Assembly (NCBI GenBank): GCA_943704495.1 | Contig: CALSCR010002135.1 | Location: 7,062-29,052, forward strand | Length of the DNA stretch: 21,991 bases | Reading direction: 5' to 3' | From: Pigoraptor chileana | Taxonomy: Eukaryota; Opisthokonta; Filasterea | Shown here: positions 1 to 12,000 of the stretch, piece after piece | How the letters are laid out: each line of letters starts with the position of its first letter | Numbering within the stretch: position 1 is the first letter of the stretch | Made by a program: the position numbers and the translations under genes | The notes under the pieces: generated by a model | Database searches by the model: none | Told to the model about the DNA's origin: nothing | What the model saw: only the letters and a program-made list of their open reading frames with translations

Positions 1-2905
1 TCTGGGGGCAAATGAAGGCACTTATCGACCCACGGGTATATGAGCTTGTTGCTGAGATCTTCAGTGGCCGCTGCAAACGACACAATCGGTTTTGAAAAGA
101 CAGCGCAGAGCTGCGCTGCTTGCCGAGCAAGTAGACCTCCGCACTGCGGACCGACGACCCCAATGACGCCGACTGGATCCTGCATGAGCTCGAGCGTTGC
201 AGGGACGGCTTTCGTGGACGTGCACTGCTCAAATCGGCGAACGAGTTCAACACGAATGTTGGGCAAAATGTTCGGATTGTCATTGATATATTCGGTAGCA
301 AGCATCGCCGCAACCTGTGTGTGTGTATGTGTGCGCGCGTGTTGGTATGCGTGCGTGTGCGTGAGTGTGCATGTGTGTGTGTGTGGGAGGGGGGGGTGAT
401 TGTACGTGAGCGAGTGAGACTTTGAGTCCGTGCAGTGCGTGTATGTGTGTGTGGATGTAAGTGAATGTAGAGTGTGCGTACATGTATGTGTGCGTACATG
501 TGTGTGTACAAGTCAGGGCATGTGCATTGCATTAACGCCACCGATTGCAAGAAGTTAGCGGTGTCGAGACGAATCAAAGCCGCCCATTGACTGACTATAC
601 CAGCAAAGTCCACCCGCAAGCGACCGCGGCACGCGATCTCCTACTGCCGTCAACTGCCACAGAGCAAAGCACCAGTTGTCATTACAGCGGGAATTTCAAT
701 GAACATCGGTTATTAAACCCGCCTGATATCCGTTGCCATCAAACGGAGAGAGATTAATTTGGAAGAGTCCCCCAATCCGCACAACCTTCACCTTGGCGCC
801 TGTTACGTCGTGCACACAATGGGGTCCGTCGAAATTTTGTCAGTCAGATACAGAGCAATCGACACACACTTCCCACATTCACACACAAGTACACAAGCAC
901 ACAAACACTTCCAATGCACGATGCAAATACTCACACACAACCACATAAGCACACACAAGCACACAAACACTTCCAATGCACGATGCATATACTCACACAC
1001 AAGCACACTCACACACAAGCACACAAACACTTCCAATGCACGATGCATATACTCACACACGAGCACACTCACACACAAGCACACACACACTTTCACACAC
1101 AAAGCACACACGCAAATACACACTCACACACAAACACACACTCACACACAAGCACACACAAGCGCACACAAGCACACACAAGCACACGCAAGCACACACA
1201 AGCACACACAAGCACACGCAAGCACACACAAGCACACGCAAGCACACACAAGCACACGCAAGCACACACACTTTCATACACCAAGCACACACGCAAATAC
1301 ACACTCCCACACAAGCACACACTCACACACAAGCACACACTCACACACAAGCACACACTCACACACAAGCACACACAAGCGCACACAAGAACACACAAGC
1401 ACACGCAAGCACACACACTTTCATACACCAAGCACACACGCAAATACACACTCACACACAAGCACACACTCACACACAAGAGCACACAAGCGCACACACA
1501 CACACTCACTCACACACACTCACGCACACACTTTCATACACCAAGCACACACGCAAATACGCGCACATACTCTAATCTCTCACGCACACAGTACACCGGC
1601 TCACAGCCCATCCCGGCAGCTCACCCGTTGTGGCAACAGCGGAGCTTTGCGCGGGGGCGGCGCACCGTATGCCCGCACACGCTGTCACTCTGAACTTGTA
1701 TGTCCAGCCTTGCACAAGTCCCGTAACTGTGGCGTTTCTCTCTGTCCCCGTCACGTTGGAAGTGCACGGAAGAAATGCTGAGAAATCCAGTTCAGATGCA
1801 CACTCGATCGTAAAATTCGTTGGTGTGGCTCCAGTCACACCGGCAATCCACGTGACAATGATGGTTGTGTTGGTGAGCACAACGCCGGTCGTAGAAACGG
1901 AGACGCTCTGAACGGTCGAGGGACCTGAATCCCACATCAGATGCCATGATCAGTTGCGTGTCATGCAATAATGCAGAGCGTGCGTGTGAGGAAATCAGTC
2001 GGGTCAAGTGTGCAGGTCGGTGGCATCAGCCTGAAAGTCTAGAAACACTCCAGACAGAAAACACATGAAACTGCAGCTGACAACCGAAAGAGCGTCTCCT
2101 AACGGCGAATAAAAGATGCACTGGTGTCCAATTAGATTGTCATATTGGGACTGAGCTAAATCTAACTGTTGCTGAAGGCCGTATTGTTAGGATCCGAAAT
2201 AGGGCGCGAGTGTCAATGTGTGTTGTGCATGGCCAGTGACTGGGTTGTGCGGTGCATGCAAACACAGTGCCAGTGCAAGTTTCAGACGACTCACCTTTAG
2301 TCAGCAGTGTGGCTGCAGAATAGCTCGGCGCGCCACACGATGCAGTGCTTCCCGGCGGCGACCCCCGCGCGCAGTACCGCACGACAGCGCCATACGGGGT
2401 GCCTGAGGCGAGGCCCTCGACCACGCCGACACCCACGACATACGGCACGCCTGGGGCGCGGTCGTCAAAGGCGACGAGCGTACCTGCCGTCGCGAGGCTG
2501 GCGTTGCCCTGGGGCACAGCCCACACGCGCGCCACAAGCGCAGTGTCGTTGAAGCTGTCCTCGTACGTCCACGTGACAACAAGACGCGTGGTCTCGGAGC
2601 TAATGACCGTGACATTGTGTTGTGCTGAATCGAAGGCACACGCCCGGCGCCACGGACGAGAGGATCATTGAAGAGAATGAACATATTCAGTCCAACTCAG
2701 AAATGACATTGATTGTCAGCGACAGAACAAACCGGAACAATCCGGCGCCATCAGATAATAGTGGGCTGAAGCGTTGGGGAGTTCCAAACGACAGTTTAGC
2801 TCGAACACTGCAGAGCAACTCACCCTCGACACAAATGACTTGATTCAGTAGAGCAAGCACAAGTATCCCAGGAATGACGGATGTGCTGATTGTCATTGTT
2901 CCCAT
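1..2905 (-). CDS. FN3-FN3-ANF_receptor (periplasmic-binding-like) cell-surface receptor, 5' part; 3' end beyond window
   Basis: Exons, in transcript order, are 2905-2824, 2624-2295, 1924-1625, 799-723 and 314-1. The first ATG opens a hydrophobic signal peptide (residues 1-27, with core IPGILVLALLNQVIC). Exons 2 and 3 each carry one fibronectin type III domain (residues 28-137 and 138-237) and are both phase 1-1, the usual form of shuffled extracellular modules. Exon 4 has the VRIGGLF start of an ANF-receptor/type I periplasmic-binding fold, and exon 5 continues it with AAMLATEYINDNP, VIGVVGPQCGG and LSNKLIYP. Family knowledge: this fold binds ligands in receptor guanylyl cyclases, class C GPCRs and glutamate receptors. 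The effector domain is off the window, so the receptor class is unknown. Junctions 1-3 are canonical. The exon 4 donor is best read as GC (CAG then GCGGGT), because the nearby GT breaks the frame. Exon 5 may splice before the edge. Domain calls are strong; the exact 3' structure is less so. Confidence 0.8.
315..500 (-). repeat. CA/TG microsatellite in receptor intron 4
   Basis: On the plus strand this is TG-rich with a G8 run near 390. On the sense (minus) strand it is CA-rich and runs up to the 3' splice site of receptor exon 5. It explains the His/Thr-rich and Cys/Val-rich open frames seen here in several frames. Confidence 0.85.
860..1590. repeat. Compound CA-rich minisatellite inside receptor intron 3
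   Basis: About 730 bp of CA/TG repeat lie between receptor exons 3 and 4. Two levels of order are visible. A 60-bp unit is repeated with its CTTCCAATGCACGATGCA core starting at 908, 968 and 1028. A second core, starting CTTTCA and followed by a segment ending CGCAAATAC, recurs with its CTTT at 1090, 1271, 1418 and 1531, separated by runs of about 10 bp built on CAAGCACACG. In the receptor's sense orientation the array is TG-rich. It creates long open frames in many phases that are not genes. Confidence 0.9.
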
Positions 2906-4837
2906 TTTGCCGCAATTTCGGCGGGTTTCCGCACTACCGTCCAGCAGGCGCTGGTTGCCGCGTCTCCGAAGCTGACCCGCGACGAGCGACGGAACTCAAT
3001 GAAGGGACATATACGCACAATCACATACGACAGACACACTTTAAATCGATGATTAACGTGAGATGCACTCAGCTCCGACGCCGCTAATTCAGTTGTCACG
3101 GGCCACCCTAATCATCCGAAATAGGAAAATTAATCTGGACGCCCGCATTAATTAACCGCCATTTCGATACATTACGAATAGAGAAGTCGCATCCCAGATA
3201 AATTTATTTTCTTGGGTGAATTCCTACAAAATTGACTTTAAAAGATATGAAAACATGTCCACACAACGCCGCTTTCACTCACAGTCCGGCGGCGCGCAAC
3301 GGCCTACTAGTGGCCGCGGCCCGCGCCGTCACCCATTACGCGGTCAGTTTCGCCCAACGGCGCCCAACGGCACGGCACTGACACCGCACCCAACGGCACC
3401 CACCGACAGCACCCGCTGACGGCACGGCACCGACGGCGCCTGCGGCTGCCACCGACCGGCAGACTGACACAACTGCTGGGGGCCGACAGTTCCGTCAGCC
3501 AGTACCCGGCCTGCGTACTGCAGCTAACTCCCGCCCTTACACTCAGAGAATTACTCGGCGCAGACTCAGACTCAGCATGACAACGGCTAACAGCCGGCCC
3601 GAGCGGGCGTGGAATTCAAATCGCATCGCCCTGGCGCCAGTCGGCCGTGTCATGGTAGCACGGATAGTAACGGTGTACTAGCGTGTACTGCATGCCGGCA
3701 CCGATCGTGACTGATGACTGCGGTGGCGGCCCGGCTGACGCCGCCGCATTACAGTCACTCGATCCCCGGAGTATGCGCAGCTGACCACGGCAAGTTACGC
3801 AGCCAGTGAAGCCGGGTTCTAACTGGCAGTCGCCAACGGCACGGCCGCCCCTTTAATTCGAACCTTTAGACGTTCGGTTGACTCGAACCTGGTTGTTACA
3901 ACAGACTGGGAGTGACTGCCCATGTTTCGAATTCGGTGACAGAGGTGCCTCAGGGCCAGTGACATTAGTAATGATTAGAGTGACGCTAGCCATGCCCGCT
4001 GAGTTACCGACAGATTGGAATCACCCTGTCACCGTACCGGACATGACACCGCCGGACGGGAATTGGTTACTTTGCGATCCCTGCCATTCAGTGTGTATTT
4101 AGCGGCGTGTCTGCCTCAGGCGCGCACATCGTCCCGGGTTCGTGGCCGTGCTGCAGCCGTCGACTATAAATAACTGCAGTGTAAAACCGTTTCAGTCCGC
4201 TCGACGTCGGAATTATTCACGATAAATGAATGTGGGAATTAACTTACTGCAACCGAGGGGCTGCTGACTGAATACGCCCGACTGTTATGCGACTTAAAGG
4301 TCAACGGATCTTATGTCTCGGTTCACGGCACAATGACAGAGTTTGAGATTTAGTGAGAATATATGCCAATCGCGGAATAAACTTTCTTAGTAGTTTCAGT
4401 TGCTAATCGCCTTAAATTGGGTTTAGCGGATGCATACTTCATGCCATGTGTCGCAAGAAGTCATGCTCCTACAGAAGCAGATATGCTGGTTAAGGAAGAA
4501 AGTCTGGACCCTCACTTTATAAAGGGGATTCTAAAAGTATGTACATGACGGGAGTCGCCCCTCGAGGTTTGCACGGCATAGCTCGGCCACGCCTGCGTGC
4601 GGCCGGCTTTCATCGTCCCAAGAAAACGACTGTCCTTCAGAAGGGTGTGTGACACTCTCGGGTAGAGGGCAGTCGAAAGTGCCCGTGCTCGTTTGTCACG
4701 TGATCCGATAGCGTTGCGACCGAAGCGATACCAGCGTTATCGCCGGACTGACCACAACACTAGACCACACAAATACGATCCAAAAGAGTGCAGAATCGGG
4801 TTCAATTTTTCGAAGCGCACTCGGCTGTAGAGCTCAT
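2906..4837. other. Intergenic region without a recognisable gene
   Basis: This lies between the start of the receptor gene and the stop of the DUF2254-like gene, both on the minus strand, so the receptor promoter should lie in its left part. No open frame here shows a domain I recognise or an exon chain. The stretch from about 3290 to 3480 is GC-rich with an imperfect CAACGGC/ACGGCAC motif repeated several times. The rest, to about 4750, has normal complexity without the TG repeats of the genic introns. It could hold a decayed repeat, but I cannot assign a family. Confidence 0.5.
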
Positions 4838-7800
4838 TCACTTGAACCACGACAAAAAAACAGAAAGCATTTTTCGCTGTGCCTCGGGAACAAAGTCGAC
4901 ATTGACGTTGCGGTCAATGACCTCCCAAAAGTCGCGATTGACTGTGCTTTCCAGACGATCGCACGCCGTCCTCACGGCATCCTTCGACTCTCCCCCTAGC
5001 ATGTCGCGGATTTCCCGCGCGTGGGCATTGGCTCCCATCGCCATGTACGCAGTTGCGAGTTTGATCTGTGGTGGGGTGGCGGTGTAGTCTGTGCATTAGC
5101 ACTGAGGGACAAGCACGATCGGTGCTGATTACACCGACAGCGCAAACAACAGAGTCTCCGAGGAACAAAGGATTGAAAAACCCAGTACACTAGTACTCGA
5201 CGCCGACATGAGCAGGCATATGGATGGGAAGTATCACGACAACTACATTTGATCTGACAATGTGGATTCCATACTGGCGCACGTGACCGCCTACCTTTGC
5301 ACGCAGAATGCCCTTCGGAAGCTCTTCGACGCCAAAACTCCATCCCTTGAGATGCGCAGGATTGATTGTGAGGTCGAGTATGGGATCATGACACTGCGAA
5401 TTGCACAGAAAAGCAGCCTCACACAACGACGCGAGATCGTATCCAACAAACTCCGCAATAATGTGCAGCTTCCGGGCAACGCACCTGCAAAAAGAACAAG
5501 AGAACAAAAAACCAAATGGTAAGTCTCCAACACGGACAACAAGCAGAAGACAGCGCACACAACGACATCCACAACACAAACGGGCAGTTGCCAAAGAGAG
5601 CACACTCACTCATTCCGATAGTGGACCATGTGCTCTGCTATGCGGAGCGCGCGCAATCGCACGGTTCCCGCCATTCCGTAGTCGTTCTCCTTTGTCGCGA
5701 GCGAGTTGCCCACATTTGCCGAGCTTGCGCTTACTGACACCCTGTGCAGCGGAGCCGTGCCGTCCGCCTTGCCCCACACGCCACTCATGCTGTGTAGGCG
5801 CTGCGACGACGGGCTCCCCAGTTGGCCCACATTGTTCATCGACTCATCATACACGCCGTCTGGTACGCCGGGCATGCTTTCCGTAACAACAACATCGTCC
5901 ACGGGCTCTTCCACTGTAATTGCCATCGACGATGCCACGCCAGTCACGGGACTGCCGCGCCGCCGCCGGCCGCCCGCAATGTGGTCGAACGCACCGCCGT
6001 CGGGAGGAGCATCGGTGCGGAATTCGTCCTCGCTCATCAGCGTCTCGGCGAGCATGCGGTACTGGTGCAGCACCGTCGTTGCCACTTTGGCGTCCTGATA
6101 GCGTTCAGCGTGCGAGTGTGTTTGGTTTTGAGGCGAGAAATGTGCGGGAAATAAGCAGGCAAAGGGGAGTTGTAAGCTGTCGTTGTAGTCATGTAACGCA
6201 TAATCGATAACAAGTGGTGGCCGCAGTTGCGTACTGGGCCCTCACTCAGGTAGGACCCCTCCCTGGTATATGGTGCTTACTGCATGACGTTTAGAAGTGT
6301 CGATAAAAATTGGGACGCACCGATGCATTGATAGCAGTCCGCAGATACGAGTTGAAGAACTTGATCGACAGATCGAGCGCTGCCATGTCGCCGGCGTGCG
6401 CAGCATTCACAGCCGAGACGCGCGTGTTTGCTGCAATGATTGTGCAGATGTCCTTTATGTCCTTGATGGCGGATCCAAACAGAAGGAGATACTGCTTGAA
6501 AATCTGCGTTGGAATTATTATTGGGGCGTGAGTGGGTGTGTGCGTGCAAGAGAAGGAGGATTCATGTCAGTATCTTGAATCTAATCCCACATGTGCACCC
6601 AAATCGCAGCACCATCGATATCAATACGCGCGAAAAGTCAGAGAGACGCAGATTCAAACGACTATAGTTGGGGTATGCCAATGCAAAACACAGAGGAAGC
6701 GTCCAAAAGATGTAGGATCAAGTCAGTGTCTTAATAGCTGTGCCCATGGACTCCACAAGAGAGATGTAGGATTCAAGTCAGTGTCATAGGCGCTGTGCCC
6801 ATGGACTCCACAACTCCACAAGAGAGAGAGATGTAGGATCAGGTCAGTGTCTTAGGCGATGTGCCCATGGACTCCACAGGAAGAGTCTGAGAGAAACAAA
6901 TTGTGCTTGAAATTGCATTGCAATGATACGCTTCGCCCCACACACAACAAAACGGGAGACGTTGTTGGGACTAGTGCTCAAAGTGAAGGAACTTGCAACC
7001 CACCTTGAATTCAAACCACGTCCGCGTGTCCTCCAGCGACGTAATGTAATCGAGGTGCAGGCTTGCAAAGTCGACAGAGTGGCGCATCCACGCGGGCACA
7101 GAGAACCATCCGGGAGGCTGCGAAACAATAGCGTCGAATGAGCATCAACACAAGAATCAGAGCGGTGCAATTAACCAAACAAACAACGCCACCGCAGGTC
7201 CCCGGGCACTTTCAAACGTGTGCAAGATCACTCACACTCAACCTCCTGCTTCTTCCCATGGATGCACCACGCACACACCACGCACACACCACGCACACAT
7301 CAGACCTGCCACTTACCAACATGGCCTTCATGTGAATGTAGCTCGAGTGCACAACAAGCATGGCGTTTAGTGCAGTGTGGGCAACATTGCGCTCGTTCCT
7401 CGACAGAGCAGTGTGTGCGACGGCGTACAAGTATTCGGAGGATTTCGTAAGCTGCAGCTTTCGCTTTTCTATTTTGTCCTCTGTGAGCCCGTTGAGCATG
7501 GCTGCATCGTCCGTCTCGGCGTCGTTCGAGAAGCCGAACGAGCGCATGCACGCGTTGCGAGTGTGACCAATGATCTTACCGGGCTCAAGAAATTGGAACT
7601 GCAATTGTTTGTGCGACCCCAAACAAGTGAATTTTGCAAAGAGCACGATTGAAAGGAGACAATACTTGAGAACAGTGACACACAGGCAGCGAAAAACAAG
7701 CATTCAATTGCTCACACAACTTGTTGAAGATAAAAGATGTGAAATGACTGGACCACAGAATACAAGACGTACACTCATCAGCGGACACACAAGGAAACAC

Positions 7801-8444
7801 GCAACCAGACCCACCAAAAGCGACATGTACGGCCAAACGGCAAGCATGTTCAAGTAGACGAGGAACATCCCGAGCATTGCAGAGTATCGCGGCACATACG
7901 TCGAGGGCCCACTGCACATGTACGTGAACACTGTGTTCAGGATGACCCCGCTAACGATCATCGCAACGTATAGAGCAGGCGCAATTTGTCCGAAAAAAAG
8001 CGTGCGCACTTGCGGACCGAAGCGGTTGATGCTAAGTTGCAACACGAATCCTGTGACCGAAACAATGGCACCGAGAAGATTCGCTTGCACGCGCGCACCG
8101 GACCCCACTGCCGCTCGCGACTGGTCAGTGGTGAGGTCGGTGAAAGCAAATCGAAGGCCATCGAAATCCACCCCGCCAGTAACAAACGTGGCCTGATCAA
8201 TGCAGCAAAAGATGATCACAACGACTGTGAGCGTCACGGGCAGGACGGCGAAGAAGGCGACGTTGCTTACACGCGTCCCCGACGACTCCGTTACAACCTG
8301 GTTGACCGTCGTCTGCTCAGCGCGAAGGCGTGCGCGCATCACGTTTCGCGCGGCGCCAAACTTATCACTTGCGCCGCCAGAATCGTCGCGGAACATGGAC
8401 AATTTTGGACGCGCGCCAAACAGACTCATCCTTTTCGGCTCCAT
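4838..8444 (-). CDS. DUF2254-like four-TM membrane protein, complete, 7 exons, 703 aa
   Basis: Exons are 8444-7815, 7598-7317, 7117-7004, 6503-6321, 6094-5610, 5484-5295 and 5065-4838 (TGA stop). All junctions are phase 0 except exon 5/6 (phase 2), with donors such as GTGGGT, GTAAGT and GTGAGT. Exon 1 encodes a basic, Ser-rich head and four predicted membrane segments (about residues 61-81, 121-137, 155-175, 187-209). Segment 2 and its tail, VTGFVLQLSINRFGPQVRTLF, resemble the signature stretch of bacterial DUF2254 proteins (membrane helix, then SSQFGPR-like). Residues 211-403 include LYAVAHTALSRN, which recalls the family's cytosolic ALSP region, and PPGWFSVPAW. Residues 404-565 are low-complexity and acidic. 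The C-terminus (629-703) looks helical. DUF2254 has no established biochemical function. The gene model is strong; the family call is by eye and moderate. Confidence 0.75.
6709..6889 (+). repeat. Three tandem copies of a ~50-bp repeat in intron 3 of the DUF2254-like gene
   Basis: Units start GATGTAGGAT at 6709, 6763 and 6830 and end near CCATGGACTCCACA. Spacing is 54 and 67 bp; the longer spacing comes from a duplicated ACTCCACA and a GA expansion. A degenerate piece (AGGATTCATGTCAGTATCTT) occurs near 6555. A further inverted copy lies at about 21177-21230 in another gene's intron. Confidence 0.85.
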
Positions 8445-9092
8445 TGCGCCGCCGCCGCCGACTATAGCTGGCGGTATAAAAACAATGAATTGTTCTCACG
8501 GGGACTTATTTTCTTTTTCTTCTCAAAAGGTTTGAGAGAATGAAGGAGAGTGATTGGTGAACGTCAAACATGCGGAGTTGAAACACCACTAACTTAGAAG
8601 GCCGCCGAGAATGGTGAAATTCGAGCACTCGACACACAGTGATGATTGTCGTAGCAACCAGTGTCTGCATCTGAATAAGGCATCCTGTAACCACAATAAT
8701 TACCATTTAAAGCTATGCTTAGGAAGACAAATTCCCAAATTTGTAGACGTTATTTTTGGCGGCGTGTCACAAAATCTCGTAAAATATGTTCCGATTCGGT
8801 TTCGATGACGGCCGAAATTTCCGATTGTTGTTGGCTTTTTTTACGGTCCTGAGTCTCGCAATCTGCCATTCACATAACTTTGCGAAAAAAACAACAGTCC
8901 AATGGATGCATTTCTTTGACACTCTTTCGACAACTTGTGTAAAATCTTATTATTTTCGAGAGGAGAACTTGAGACTTGCCCCCTTCTCCAACTTTGTGTT
9001 CAAGGAGAAGCTGATGATCATGCCGTCCACGCAAACTGTTGGAGTAGGGTCGCTATCACAGTAGTCGCGTACGCACGCACGTGCAAACAGTC
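8445..9092. promoter_or_regulatory. Divergent intergenic region between the DUF2254-like and RhoGAP genes
   Basis: The 648 bp separates two ATGs on opposite strands, so it should hold both promoters. On the minus strand a TATA-like sequence (TTTTTATACC) lies about 30 bp upstream of the DUF2254-like ATG, followed by a GCC-triplet run (8448-8460). No clear element is seen near the RhoGAP ATG. A 92-codon open frame at 8786-9064 with a hydrophobic start is present but unsupported. The function is inferred from position only. Confidence 0.5.
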
Positions 9093-12000
9093 ATGGCGAC
9101 GGCATCGTCCAGCACGACAGCAGGGGACGATCCCACTGCTCCCACTCATGCGCCGGGCCACAAGCGCAGCAGGAGCACAACAGAGCTTGTTCGCAGGTTG
9201 ATCGGGGCTGCAATTGGCGTTGGCAGTGGATCATCTGTGCTATCGCCCCACGGGAATTCGGCGGTGGCGACATTTACAACATCAGAGGCCGAGGGTGGGC
9301 GCACAGTACGCCATCCGTCGCCAAAGCCCTCTCGTATAAGGCGCAGACATACGGATCAAAGTCTGGGAGGAATCTCGTCGCCGTCGGACACGCGGCGGCA
9401 CTCTGACGGCTCTCGTCGACAGTTGCAGGGGCGTGCACAAAGTAGCGATGCACTTCGAGTGCCCAGCCAGTCTTCTCTTGTTGCACTTGGCGAGACTGAC
9501 ACCGAAGGAGAGGGCGCGGGAACAGAAGGCTCCTTATCGGGCTGCAGCGACTCTGAAGATGATGGCGATGGTGATGGAGGAAGTACTGGAAACAACCACA
9601 GTGACACAGCAGACGATGACGACGGTTCTTCCGTAAGAGGGAGCAATTTTGAGGCGGACGCGTTCGGCGACGGTGTGTCGTTTGGCAGTGACGAAGGGAA
9701 TGGGCTGAGGATGATCAAGGCTGGGATGCGTGACCACATTGCATCGGTCATTCCTGGAAAGGGGAAAAAGGGTATGTGTTTGTGTTTTTATTTGACGTGT
9801 TTGCGTGTGTGCGTGTATATATTTGCGTGGGTGCATGTACGTGTGTGCGTGCGTGCGTGTGTGATTACGTGTGCGTGTGTGCGTGCGTGTTTATGGATGT
9901 TGTCGGTGTGGGGCTATATCGCTCCTGCCCGCACTTTTCATGCCGCGTATATACGTTGCGTGTTTTCCTTCCTTTGCATTGCGGCGCTTGGGTTGTAACA
10001 TACTCGCACTCGTTTATGCTACAATCATCGCAGTACTGTATACGTGCGGCGAGTGCAACAAGACGTTTCAGGCATATCGAACACAGCTTGCCAGTGGTGC
10101 CGTTCCATTCCACGAATGCTCTCCCTACCAGTCCAACGAGCCCATCCAGATGCGCGCAGATGCAAAGGTGCGTCGTGTTGGTTTCTCACTCCTTCCCTCC
10201 GGACTCACCTGTGCTGCTCATAGACGCCTCGATTTCATTATGTCCAAACGCATTATTGTACCTTACACGAGGTTGCTGAAGTGCAGTGTATGCGGTATGA
10301 TTGTTTGTGATTCATCGCGCCATCAATTAACTGTGGGCAATGGATTGTGCATGTGCGTGTGTGTGTATATGTGTGTTGTGTGTGTGTGGTTTGTGTGTGT
10401 GGATTGTGCATGTGCGCGCGTGTGTGTGTGTGTGCTGTGTGTGTGTGTGTGTGTGCTGTCCTACTTGCACTCGGGTACTGTTGGGGCAGGTGTCGCACCA
10501 GAATCCACTATACACGCCGAGTGCAGTTGTCAACGAAAACCCTCTTTACGACGCCAATCTATCCTTCAGAGTGGCTGCGGCGCAAAAGAGGCCGTCGTTT
10601 GCCGGTGAGAACTCCCGCAGTATTGCTCTGTCTGCACCCCATTTCCCTCCAACTGAGTGAGTTTGGAGTCATTCGGTGTTGACCATGCCACCCCAAAATG
10701 CACATCTTATCGCCCTCCACATTCCTGCGCATGTGTCGTGTGTGTATGAACTTGTAACAAAGGAGGGGAGCATGCAGGGCGGGGATGATATGTGGATCCG
10801 TTCCTCGCATTAGTGTTTGCCACGCATACACGCTTCTTTAACAGCTGTGACCTTTTAATTCCTTGGATTTTTGAATCGCCTACTCACACTCAGTGGGGCT
10901 TAAATAACGGTTTCTAATGTTCTGATGATGCTGTGGTTTGTGCAGAGTTGAGTGAGAAGCTGCGTGTATTTGGCATTCCATTGGACAAGGCGTGCGATAT
11001 GTCCTGTGGTACCGTGCCCCTCGTCGTCACAGAGCTCGTCGCCGCCGTGGAGGAGCGAGGTAATGACGGCGGACACAAACACAGATACATTCTCGATTAA
11101 CACACCATAGACAGACAAAAAAATCATCATCGAATATATACGCACGCTGTCGCCCTTCATACCGCAGTCTCTTGGCATGCGCCTCAATTCGACTTATCCA
11201 ACCGGCCACATGTATGTTTGCATTTGTCGCCCATTTGACACGATGATTGCAGGCCTGCACACCGAGGGCATATACCGACTGAGCGGGTCGCAGGAGGAGG
11301 TTTTCAGAATACGAACATGTTACGACAGGGGTGCGTTCTTGGATATGCAAATTGACAATGCCTGCAGAGTGTTGCTCTCTTTGTGTGGACAGAATCGGCC
11401 CACATGCCACTTTCTATAGACAAATACACAACATGCACACACCCCCTATGCAATGAAATGTTGAGTCCTTTTTTGCGCGCGAGTGTGTGTTTCACTCTGC
11501 TGCCCACTCACTCACTCTGCTGCCCACTCACCCACCTATTCTTTAAATGGCAGGCGACATTGCCCTGGATCTCGGCCCAACGCGATGCCCGGACGTGCAC
11601 TCGATAGCAGGGGCACTGAAATTGTACCTGCGCGAGCTGCCGGAGCCTCTCTTCATGCGCAGTCTGTTTGAGGAGTGGAGAGACGTTGCCGGTGGGATTC
11701 TCAAACAACCACACAGTGTGTCGCAAGTGCCTGTGCAACCACACAAAAGTTGTTTAGGGCGCGTGACTGCGCTTGACTGCACCAATTGCGTGTCTTTGTT
11801 ATCGTGTGCAGATGCTACCATACGCAGACTACCCGAACTTGTGGGGGTCCATGCGCATCCCATGCCACTGACCCGAACTCCACCGTTCTAATTTGCTCTT
11901 GCAGGTATGGTTGTTGGAGCTGTGTCTGCTTCTGCATCCACCACAGCCGGGGTGTGCGATGAGTCTACCCGTCTCACACGCACTCGCGAGCTCCTGTCAC

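Noticed and set aside
759-1781. 340-codon plus-strand open frame rich in His and Thr
   Set aside because: It lies over the CA minisatellite in a receptor intron and runs antisense through receptor exons; it is repeat-driven.
3216-4102. Short plus-strand open frames in the gene-poor region
   Set aside because: They are short, show no recognisable domain and are not linked by convincing splice sites; an old repeat is possible but the family cannot be named.
8786-9064. 92-codon plus-strand frame with a signal-peptide-like start
   Set aside because: It is AT-rich and lies in the divergent promoter region, and no domain or splice chain was found.
11811-11891. Possible extra RhoGAP exon between 11691 and 11905
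   Set aside because: Exons 11554-11691 and 11905-12266 already join in phase, and the frame here adds nothing matching the RhoGAP fold and closes quickly.
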